Origin: Palsa-504 sp963790065
Lineage (GTDB): Bacteria > Actinomycetota > Actinomycetes > Streptosporangiales > Streptosporangiaceae
Reading direction: 5' to 3'
NCBI GenBank assembly: GCA_963790065.1
Contig: CAWBNK010000001.1
Coordinates: forward strand, 186,001 to 250,000
Length of the DNA stretch: 64,000 nt
Positions 26,796-32,931 of this stretch are shown here, piece after piece (positions within the stretch are counted from its first letter, which is position 1; each line of letters opens with the position of its first letter). The position numbers and the translations under genes were made by a program. The notes beneath the pieces are model-generated. The model searched no databases and was not told the DNA's origin. It was given only the letters and a program-made list of their open reading frames with translations.

Positions 26796-26809
26796 TGTAA
26801 GCGTTTACA
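26796..26809. promoter_or_regulatory. LacI-type operator O1
   Basis: TGTAAGCGTTTACA is a near-perfect palindrome (one mismatch per arm) with the central CG of LacI/CcpA-family operators. It lies in the divergent gap between the lacI-type gene and the GH1 gene. Confidence 0.7.
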
Positions 26810-26816
26810 CCGGAAA

Positions 26817-26830
26817 TCTAAGCGCTTACA
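26817..26830. promoter_or_regulatory. LacI-type operator O2
   Basis: TCTAAGCGCTTACA is a second near-palindrome of the same type. Its centre is 21 bases from that of O1, so two dimers would bind on the same DNA face. Confidence 0.7.
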
Positions 26831-26885
26831 CTAACCCTCAGCACAGGGGCCGTCAAGGTCCGTAGCCGCGTACAAGGAGAGGCTG

Positions 26886-28310
26886 ATGACTGGTTCCAAC
26901 GGCGCCCTGGACTTCCCAGAAGGCTTCATCTGGGGAGCGGCGACGGCTGCCTACCAGATCGAGGGAGCGGCCACGCTCGACGGAAAGGGCCCGTCGGTAT
27001 GGGACACCTTCAGCCACACGCCTGGCAACGTCCGCGGCGGGGACACCGGCGATGTGGCCTGCGACTCCTACCACCGGTATCGCGAGGACGTCACGCTGCT
27101 GGCCTCCCTGGGGCTGCACGATTACCGGTTCTCGATCTGCTGGCCGCGGGTGCAGCCGGGCGGCCGCGGCCCGGTCAATCAGAAGGGACTGGACTACTAC
27201 CGGGCGCTGCTTGATGAGCTCGGCGAGCGCGGCATCGCGGCGATGGTCACGCTGTATCACTGGGACCTGCCGCAGGAACTGCAGGACGCCGGCGGCTGGG
27301 CCGTGCGCGATACCGCCGAGCGCTTCGCTGAGTACGCGGCGCTGTGCGCCGAGGCCCTCGGCGACCGGGTGGCCCGCTGGATCACCGTGAACGAGCCGCA
27401 GGTGGTGTCCAACAACGGGTACCGCCACGGCCAGCATGCTCCCGGGCTGCGCGACCCTGCGGCGGCGGCCGCCGCCACGCACCACCTGCTGGTCGGGCAC
27501 GGACTGGCGGCCCAGGTGCTGCGGGCCGCCGGAGCCGAACAGGTCGGCATCGCTCTCGACCTGCACCCGGTCCGGGTCCTGGGCGACAGCCGCCCGGAGG
27601 AACTGCAGACCGCCCGGCTGATCACCGAGGCCATGGTGAACGGCATCTACCTGGAGTCGGTGCTGCACGGGGGTTACCCGGCCCACGCCCCGGCCGGCCT
27701 GCTCCCGCCGCCCGAGCTGGTAGCCGACGGTGACATGGAGCTCATCAGCCAGCGGCTGGACTTCCTCGGCGTGAACTACTACTCGCCGATCTTCCTGCGC
27801 GCAGGCGACCCGGGCGACCTGCGCCGCAATGAAGAACCCGCCCGCAGCGGGGTAGCAGGAGTGGTGGAGTACCGGCCGGACTGGCTGGAGCGGACCACGA
27901 TGAACTGGCTCGTCGATGCCGACGGGCTGCACGAGATCCTGCTCGAGGTGTCCGAGCAGGCCGGCGGCCTGCCGCTGTACATCACCGAGAACGGCCGCGC
28001 AGCCGAGGACTACGTCAACCCGCAAGGCGAGGTCGACGACATCGAGCGGGTCAGGTACCTGAACACGCACCTGGAGGCCGCCGCGCGCGCCATCAAGGAC
28101 GGGGCCAGCCTGGCCGGCTACTTCGTCTGGTCGCTGCTGGACAACTTCGAGTGGGCCTGGGGCTACCAGAAGCGGTTCGGCATCGTGTTCGTCGACTTCG
28201 GCAACCAGCGCCGTATCCCCAAAGCCAGCGCGCACTTCTACGCCGACGTGGTACGGGCCAACGCGGTACCGCTGCCGCCCGCGGACTGGACCCGCTCAGC
28301 CGTGGGGTAA
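26886..28310 (+). CDS. GH1 family beta-glucosidase
   Basis: A 474-residue retaining glycosidase without signal peptide, so it acts in the cytoplasm on imported sugars. N-terminal FPEGFIWGAATAAYQIEGA is the GH1 signature. The acid/base Glu is in WITVNEPQ (about residue 165), and the nucleophile Glu is in LYITENGRA (about 360-370). The C-terminal WSLLDNFEWAWGYQKRFG is also diagnostic. AAGGAGAGG precedes the ATG at 26886. Divergent from the LacI-transporter operon, with which it shares the two operators. Probably hydrolyses cellobiose or another beta-glucoside. Confidence 0.93.
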   Translation: MTGSNGALDFPEGFIWGAATAAYQIEGAATLDGKGPSVWDTFSHTPGNVRGGDTGDVACDSYHRYREDVTLLASLGLHDYRFSICWPRVQPGGRGPVNQKGLDYYRALLDELGERGIAAMVTLYHWDLPQELQDAGGWAVRDTAERFAEYAALCAEALGDRVARWITVNEPQVVSNNGYRHGQHAPGLRDPAAAAAATHHLLVGHGLAAQVLRAAGAEQVGIALDLHPVRVLGDSRPEELQTARLITEAMVNGIYLESVLHGGYPAHAPAGLLPPPELVADGDMELISQRLDFLGVNYYSPIFLRAGDPGDLRRNEEPARSGVAGVVEYRPDWLERTTMNWLVDADGLHEILLEVSEQAGGLPLYITENGRAAEDYVNPQGEVDDIERVRYLNTHLEAAARAIKDGASLAGYFVWSLLDNFEWAWGYQKRFGIVFVDFGNQRRIPKASAHFYADVVRANAVPLPPADWTRSAVG

Positions 28311-28324
28311 ACCGCGGACGCCAC

Positions 28325-28330
28325 TAGCCT
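28325..28330 (+). promoter_or_regulatory. -10 element TAGCCT for leaderless start at 28337
   Basis: TAGCCT lies six bases before the ATG at 28337. It sits within a 7-base-pair hairpin (GACGCCA at 28317-28323, TGGCGTC at 28330-28336) that could also end the GH1 transcript. Confidence 0.45.
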
Positions 28331-28336
28331 GGCGTC

Positions 28337-28720
28337 ATGCCAGCCGGATTTCATCACATCACCCTGAACGTGACCGATCTGGAGCGGGCCCGCGCGTTCT
28401 ACTGCGGGCTCCTAGGCTTCCGCGTGGACCAGGACTTTCCGGGCGAGAAGCTGCGGCTGCGGCTGGACAGCACCAGCACCCGCCTGGTGCTGCGCCCGGC
28501 GCTGCCCGGCACCCCGCCCGGTGACCGCTTCAGCGAGCTGCGGGTCGGCCTGGACCACATCGCCCTGGGCGCGACCCGCGCGGAGGTGGAAGAGCTGGCC
28601 CGGACCCTGCAGGCGGCCGGCGTGCCTGCCGACCTGCACCTGGACCGGGCGGGCTACAACGTGATGGTCACCTTCCGTGACCCGGACAATTTCCAGTGGG
28701 AGTTCTTCGAGGAGACCTGA
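28337..28720 (+). CDS. VOC (glyoxalase/bleomycin resistance) family protein
   Basis: A 127-residue protein of two beta-alpha-beta-beta-beta modules. FHHITLNVTDLERARAFYCG opens the first with the first metal-ligand His. LRVGLDHIALGATRAEVEEL opens the second, and NFQWEFFEE ends it with a Glu ligand. This is a typical vicinal oxygen chelate fold; members are isomerases, dioxygenases or antibiotic-binding proteins and the activity here cannot be told. No ribosome binding site; a TAGCCT hexamer six bases upstream suggests leaderless translation. Convergent with the ECF sigma gene. Confidence 0.82.
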   Translation: MPAGFHHITLNVTDLERARAFYCGLLGFRVDQDFPGEKLRLRLDSTSTRLVLRPALPGTPPGDRFSELRVGLDHIALGATRAEVEELARTLQAAGVPADLHLDRAGYNVMVTFRDPDNFQWEFFEET

Positions 28721-28726
28721 CCGGCG

Positions 28727-29635
28727 TCAGCCCGGGCGGTCGGCTTGGCGGCCGGGCCGCAGGCCCGCCGAGGTCAGCGGGACCACCTCAAGCTCGCTGA
28801 TGCGCCCGGGATCGCCGATGAGCTCGATGGCCACGATCTTCCCGTTCATGATGGTGAAGTCGAAGACGACGCGGATCGTGCCGCCCTGGGCCCAGATGGC
28901 CCCGGGAGCGCCGTCGATCAGCGCGGGCCGGGCCGCCGCCGCGCGGCCGGAGAAGGTGCCCGCCACGGCCAGCGCGCCCTGCGTTTCGCTGTCCGCGGCG
29001 TCTCCCCGGAGCACGACGTCCGGGTCGAGGATCGCGAGCAGGGCATCGAAGTCACCGCCGCGGGAGGCGGCCAGGAAGGCCTTGACGATGTCCCGCCGCA
29101 CCGCGGTCTCCGCTTCGGGTGCGGCGTCCGCCTGCTGGACGCGGCGGCGGGCCCGGCTGGCCAGCTGCCGGGCGGCCGCGGGGGAGCGGTCGACGATCGG
29201 GGCGATCTCGTCGAACGGCACGGCGAACATGTCGTGCAGCACGAAGGCGAGCCGTTCCGCCGGGGTGAGCGTGTCCAGGACTACGAGCAGCGCGAGGCCG
29301 AGTGAGTCGGCCAGGACCGCCTCGTGCTCCGGGTCGGCGTGGCCGGCGTCCTGCGCGCCGTCGGCCTGCGCGCCGCTGGCGTCCGGCGAGTCCAGCGGCT
29401 CTTCCCGCCGTGAAGCCCGTGAGCTCAGCATGTTCAGCGCGACCCGGGCCACGATCGTGGTCAGCCAGCCACCCAGGTTCTCCACCCCGTCGGCCCCGGA
29501 GCGGCTGAGCCGCAGCCAGGTCTCCTGTACGGCGTCGTCCGCCTCGCTCGCCGAGCCCAGAACCCGGTAGGCCACGGCCCGCAGGTGGGCCCGGTTCTCC
29601 TCGAACCGCTCGGCCAGCCAGTCGTATTCGCTCAT
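28727..29635 (-). CDS. ECF41-type sigma factor with C-terminal SnoaL-like domain
   Basis: A 302-residue sigma factor. Region 2 is at about 15-75 (LRAVAYRVLGSASEADDAVQ, ETWLRL, GGWLTTIVARVALNMLSSR). Region 4 is at about 125-180 (LTPAERLAFVLHDMFAVPF, ARQLASRARRRVQ). An extra domain of about 115 residues follows (IVKAFLAASRGGDFDALLAI, then IELIGDPGRI). This SnoaL-like domain defines the ECF41 group, in which the fused domain replaces an anti-sigma factor. I use the ATG at 29635, ten bases after GGAGG; an ATG at 29644 is too close. A promoter of the group's own type lies upstream, so autoregulation is likely. Confidence 0.9.
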   Translation of the reverse strand: MSEYDWLAERFEENRAHLRAVAYRVLGSASEADDAVQETWLRLSRSGADGVENLGGWLTTIVARVALNMLSSRASRREEPLDSPDASGAQADGAQDAGHADPEHEAVLADSLGLALLVVLDTLTPAERLAFVLHDMFAVPFDEIAPIVDRSPAAARQLASRARRRVQQADAAPEAETAVRRDIVKAFLAASRGGDFDALLAILDPDVVLRGDAADSETQGALAVAGTFSGRAAAARPALIDGAPGAIWAQGGTIRVVFDFTIMNGKIVAIELIGDPGRISELEVVPLTSAGLRPGRQADRPG

Positions 29636-29990
29636 CGGTCGCATTCCTCCGTTGCCCTCAGTCATATCAATGACCGCCGGAACCCCGCCGATGTGACCGG
29701 CCGCGCAATTGGAATGCGGGCTTCGCGCGAGCATTCGAATGATTGTGGACCGTTACCTACCCGATAGGGCGGGCAGTGTGCGGGTAGTGTCGCTGGATTG
29801 TGCAGGGCGGCCGGAGAATACGGTTCCCTGAACCGGGCTTGCCAGGCTCATCCGCTACACGGCCCGTGGTCCTGCATGATGCCGTCTTCCTAGGCAGTCC
29901 ATTGTCTCCGCTTCCGGCCACGCTCCTAGAGAGCGCGGAAGCGTACGATTGAGGACACGCAGAGCGGAACCTGGGTTGCAGGAGGCTGCG
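29636..29990. other. 355-base intergenic region with sigma promoter and inverted repeats
   Basis: No credible gene is seen. The sigma-gene side holds an ECF41-like promoter. Farther right are a perfect 10-base palindrome CATTCGAATG (29732-29741) and a 7-base-pair inverted repeat CTACCCG/CGGGTAG (29757-29763 and 29781-29787). The right end carries the ribosome binding site of the gene at 29991. Confidence 0.5.
29672..29698 (-). promoter_or_regulatory. candidate ECF41-dependent promoter
   Basis: On the minus strand GGTCACA is followed after 16 bases by GGTC, about 37 bases before the sigma gene start. This is close to the TGTCACA-N16-CGTC consensus I recall for ECF41 targets. Confidence 0.5.
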
Positions 29991-30416
29991 ATGAGACCAC
30001 GATCGCATCGGCGGAACCTAGTGGTGTGGAGCCAGTCCGCCGGCTCGGCTGGCAGGTACGGCACCCCGCCGCTCAGACGCATCAGGCAGATCCGCAGGCG
30101 GATGCGTACCGCCGCGCTGCTCACCGTCGTCAGTCTGATGCCCCTGGCACGCGCCGGGCGGGCCCGCTGGCGGCTCCTACTGGCCGGAGGAGTGCTCGCG
30201 GTGGTCGGCGTCGTGCTGCACGTCGGCCTGGTCGGCGTGGTGCTCCTGTTCCTAGCGTCCGCCCCGTTCGTCCCGGCCAGACCTAAAGCGGTTCGCACGC
30301 GGCGCTCGGAGCTAGAGCGTGAACTGGGCGTCTACTCACACCCGGCGCAGCGGCGCCTCGCCATCCAAGCCATGGACCTCCATGACCACCGGTTTCCGGT
30401 CACCGGACGGTATTAA
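29991..30416 (+). CDS. small membrane protein, function unknown
   Basis: A 141-residue protein. A very basic N-terminal half (MRPRSHRRNLV, RRIRQIRRRMR) is followed by one short hydrophobic segment (TAALLTVVSLMPLA) and a long hydrophobic hairpin (LLLAGGVLAVVGVVLHVGLV and VVLLFLASAPFV). A basic, soluble tail of about 45 residues ends in DLHDHRFPVTGRY. I chose the ATG at 29991 because AGGAGG lies six bases upstream. No family is recognised. The topology suggests two to three membrane passes with cytoplasmic ends. Confidence 0.6.
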   Translation: MRPRSHRRNLVVWSQSAGSAGRYGTPPLRRIRQIRRRMRTAALLTVVSLMPLARAGRARWRLLLAGGVLAVVGVVLHVGLVGVVLLFLASAPFVPARPKAVRTRRSELERELGVYSHPAQRRLAIQAMDLHDHRFPVTGRY

Positions 30417-30543
30417 GTTCCGCGTCCAAGTCCACGACGCGGACCGGGAAGGTGCAAACGCCCCCACCAGACTGCCTGGTTACCGTACATGCCTGAAGGA
30501 GCGGGCCGGTGTCGAGCGGTTTCGGCCCGGCGGCCGGTACGGG

Positions 30544-30740
30544 TTATGCGGCATGGCCCGGGCGGGCGGCGCGGCGGATGTGCCCGTGGCGCATGCCGTA
30601 GAAGACCAGGGTGAGCAGTTCGCGGGCGGCGGCGACCTTGGCGGTGTTCTTGGCCTGGGTGCCGCGGCGGGCGATGATGGCGTCCAGCGATCTGCTGCGC
30701 CAGGGCGGGTGCGGCGGCTGGATCCTGGAAGGCGGGCAAT
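30544..30740 (-). mobile_element. relic of an IS110-family transposase (C-terminal end)
   Basis: Read on the minus strand, an open stretch encodes PPHPPWRSRSLDAIIARRG, then NTAKVAAARELLTLVFYGMR and HGHIRRAARPGHAA before a TAA at 30544-30546. This is the characteristic C-terminus of IS110/IS116/IS902 transposases. It has no start codon, no catalytic domains and no recognisable ends, so it is a decayed fragment of about 60 codons between two unrelated genes. Confidence 0.65.
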
Positions 30741-30789
30741 AGTCGCGCCCGACTCGCCCAACGGGAGAAAAGCCTCGGCTGGCTCACAT

Positions 30790-30795
30790 TAGGGT
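30790..30795 (+). promoter_or_regulatory. -10 element TAGGGT for leaderless start at 30802
   Basis: TAGGGT lies six bases before the ATG at 30802, without any Shine-Dalgarno sequence between. Confidence 0.5.
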
Positions 30796-30801
30796 CGGTG
30801 C

Positions 30802-31746
30802 ATGCCGAGTCCGGATGAACGGGTTCTGAGATGGGCAGCCCGCGCCGCTGGTCCTTCGGCGCGGGTGGTCAGCGCGGCGGGGATGCGGGCGGGCGGCAAT
30901 CCGTGGCTGCTGCGGCTGGCCGGTGCCGGCAGCACCTGCGAGGTAGTGCTGAAGACCGGTGATGCGGCTGCGGACCTGGACCGCCGGCAGCTCCTCACCA
31001 CAGTCGCGGCGCTGGAACTCGCAGCGGGCCACGCCCTGCCTGCGCCGCGGCTGATCGCCGCTGACCTGGACGGCAGCGCGGCCGGCGCGGTGGCGGTCCT
31101 GATGACCGTACTGGCTGGCTCCACTAAGATCCCCCGCGTCGCCTCGGCCGGAAGGCTCCGGGCGCTGGGGGCTGCGGCCGGCGCGCTGGCGAGCGTCGCG
31201 CTGGCACCGCGGCCAGGACTGGAGCTGCGGACCCGCTCCCTGTATGACATGGACTTCGCTGCCTGGCGCAGGTCAGCGGGCACGTCGCAGCTGCTGGCCC
31301 GGGCGGAAGAGCGGATCGCCAGCCTGCCGGTGCCGGACGGCGAGCTGGTGTTCGTCCACGGCGACCTATGGCAGGGCAATACCGTCTGGATCGGCGATTC
31401 CTGCAGCGGCATGATCGACTGGGACGCCGCGGGCGCCGGATCGCCCGGCATCGACCTGGGCACGTTGCGCTCGGACGTGGCCCTGTTCTTCGGATCATCG
31501 CCGCTGGCATCTACCGGACTCCCGGCCACCGACGAGGTGCTAGCCGGATGGCAGCAGGCCGCTGGCCGGCCGGCCGAGCACGTCGCGTACTGGGACGCGG
31601 CAGCAGCCCTGTGCACGGTTGGCGACATGAGCTACTGCCTGCCGGGCGACATGCTCGGTGAGGTCGGCCGCCCAGACCTGAACGCGGCGCTCCTCACTGC
31701 TCGCCGTAACGCGTTCCTGGCCGCAGCGCTCGACGAACTCGGCTAG
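30802..31746 (+). CDS. aminoglycoside phosphotransferase-like kinase
   Basis: A 314-residue protein of the APH/choline kinase-like fold. The catalytic loop is VFVHGDLWQGNTVWI (about residues 185-199; His-Gly-Asp with Asn). The metal-binding MIDWDAAGAGSPGIDLG follows (Asp at about 210). The N-lobe has EVVLKTGDAAADL with the ATP-binding Lys. Such proteins phosphorylate aminoglycosides, macrolides or ordinary metabolites such as choline or fructosamine; no specific resistance is implied. Leaderless start suggested by TAGGGT six bases upstream. It follows the IS110 relic. Confidence 0.8.
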   Translation: MPSPDERVLRWAARAAGPSARVVSAAGMRAGGNPWLLRLAGAGSTCEVVLKTGDAAADLDRRQLLTTVAALELAAGHALPAPRLIAADLDGSAAGAVAVLMTVLAGSTKIPRVASAGRLRALGAAAGALASVALAPRPGLELRTRSLYDMDFAAWRRSAGTSQLLARAEERIASLPVPDGELVFVHGDLWQGNTVWIGDSCSGMIDWDAAGAGSPGIDLGTLRSDVALFFGSSPLASTGLPATDEVLAGWQQAAGRPAEHVAYWDAAAALCTVGDMSYCLPGDMLGEVGRPDLNAALLTARRNAFLAAALDELG

Positions 31747-31748
31747 GG

Positions 31749-31766
31749 CAGGGGCCGGTCCCCCTG
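31749..31766 (+). terminator. short hairpin after the phosphotransferase gene
   Basis: CAGGGG and CCCCTG form a 6-base-pair stem around a 6-base loop, three bases after the stop. It is small and has no T-run, so it is only a weak candidate. Confidence 0.3.
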
Positions 31767-31817
31767 ACGTTCCCGCCGCCGCCCAGGACAGCTGAGCTAG
31801 TAGCGCACGCCCTGAGG

Positions 31818-32339
31818 TCACTGACCCGTCGCGCCGTCGATGCGCTCGCGGAGCAGGTCGGCGTGGCCGTTGTGGCGGGCGTACTCCCCGATCAGGTGCA
31901 GGTAGATCCAGCGCAGGCTGATATCGGCCCGGCCGTCCCGCCCCGGCAGCGCCTCGTCGAGTGCGTGCCCGGCCACCGCTTCCCTGACCAGCTCGACTTC
32001 ACGGTGGTAGGCGGCCAGATCCAGCTCGGCCCGCGCAGCGCTCGCGTCGTAGAAGTCGCCGTCGGGATTCCCGCCGGCGGAATACACGGGCGCTGCGGCC
32101 TGACGGACGAACCCGCGCCGGAACCAGCCGCGCTCGACGTCCGTCATGTGCCTGATCAGGCCGAGCAGGGACAGCCGGGACGGTTCCGCGCTGCGCGCCG
32201 CCAGCTGCTCGGCGGTCAGCCCGGCGCACTTGTGCAGCAAGGTGAGCCGGTGCAGGTCGAGGAGCCCGTCGAGCATCGCGCGCTCGTCCCCGGCCCGGGG
32301 CATGGGCTCGCGCACGACCTCAGGTGCTGTCCAGGTCAT
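31818..32339 (-). CDS. DinB family protein (DUF664-type, thiol-dependent enzyme-like)
   Basis: A 173-residue four-helix-bundle protein. MLDGLLDLHRLTLLHKCAGL with His, LSLLGLIRHMTDVERGWF with His, and a C-terminal IYLHLIGEYARHNGHADLL with His residues give the metal triad of the DinB/YfiT superfamily. In actinobacteria these are often mycothiol- or bacillithiol-type S-transferases. The ATG at 32339 has TATGAT exactly six bases upstream, so the mRNA is probably leaderless, although GAGG occupies part of the spacer. Divergent from the GNAT gene by 58 bases. Confidence 0.82.
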   Translation of the reverse strand: MTWTAPEVVREPMPRAGDERAMLDGLLDLHRLTLLHKCAGLTAEQLAARSAEPSRLSLLGLIRHMTDVERGWFRRGFVRQAAAPVYSAGGNPDGDFYDASAARAELDLAAYHREVELVREAVAGHALDEALPGRDGRADISLRWIYLHLIGEYARHNGHADLLRERIDGATGQ

Positions 32340-32345
32340 CGCCTC

Positions 32346-32351
32346 ATCATA
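32346..32351 (-). promoter_or_regulatory. -10 element TATGAT for leaderless start at 32339
   Basis: On the minus strand TATGAT is followed by six bases and then the ATG of the DinB gene. Confidence 0.5.
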
Positions 32352-32384
32352 AAAACCCGTGGCGGCCGGCGGACCGAACTCGGC

Positions 32385-32390
32385 TACCGT
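32385..32390 (+). promoter_or_regulatory. -10 element TACCGT for leaderless start at 32398
   Basis: TACCGT lies seven bases before the ATG of the GNAT gene. It is back to back with the DinB promoter. Confidence 0.45.
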
Positions 32391-32397
32391 CACCCGT

Positions 32398-32922
32398 ATG
32401 CACCCAGACTCGGCCCGGCTGGTCTTCCGCGACATGATTCCTGACGATCTCGATGACATGGCCGGCCTGCTCGGCGATCCGGAGGTCATGACCTACTACC
32501 CCAGGCCCAAGACCCGGCAGGAGGCAGCGCAGTGGATCGACTGGAACGTAGGCCTGTACCGCACCCGCGGATACGGCCTGTGGCTGCTGACCACCCCTGA
32601 CGGCGAGTTCGTCGGCGACTGCGGGCTCACCCCCCAGCTGGTCGACGGCGTGACCGAACTCGAGGTGGGCTACCACGTGGTGCCCGCGCTGCAGGGCCGC
32701 GGCTACGCTACCGAGGCCGCGGCCGCTTCGCGCGACTTCGCCCGCGACGTGCTCGGCGCGCCCCGGCTGGTCGCGATCATCCACCCGGAGAACCAGCCGT
32801 CTCAGCGCGTGGCGGAGAAGATCGGGCTGCGCCCCGAGAAACGTACCGCGGTGCACGGCGGCCGCGATGCCATCATCTACGCTGCCGCCCTTCAGCCGGC
32901 GCCAGCCCAGCCGCGGCCGTAG
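32398..32922 (+). CDS. GNAT family N-acetyltransferase
   Basis: A 174-residue RimJ-like acetyltransferase: RLVFRDMIPDDLDDMAGLLG at the N-terminus, then ELEVGYHVVPALQGRGYATE with the acetyl-CoA pyrophosphate-binding loop QGRGYA, and IIHPENQPSQRVAEKIGLRP near the end. The substrate could be a protein N-terminus or a small amine. The ATG at 32398 was chosen over an upstream in-frame start at 32359 because the family N-terminus begins here and a TACCGT hexamer precedes it. The stop overlaps the -10 element of the next gene. Confidence 0.86.
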   Translation: MHPDSARLVFRDMIPDDLDDMAGLLGDPEVMTYYPRPKTRQEAAQWIDWNVGLYRTRGYGLWLLTTPDGEFVGDCGLTPQLVDGVTELEVGYHVVPALQGRGYATEAAAASRDFARDVLGAPRLVAIIHPENQPSQRVAEKIGLRPEKRTAVHGGRDAIIYAAALQPAPAQPRP

Positions 32923-32925
32923 GGT
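32920..32925 (+). promoter_or_regulatory. -10 element TAGGGT for leaderless start at 32932
   Basis: TAGGGT overlaps the stop codon of the GNAT gene and lies six bases before the ATG of the hydrolase gene. Confidence 0.45.
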
Positions 32926-32931
32926 GCGGGT

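Noticed and set aside
24610..26865. A 751-codon plus-strand frame opposite the DppB and LacI genes
   Set aside because: His/Arg/Gly-rich shadow with no family similarity; the minus-strand genes are clear.
30413..30787. A 124-codon minus-strand frame as a separate gene
   Set aside because: It is an alternative frame over the IS110 relic; only the other frame resembles a known protein.
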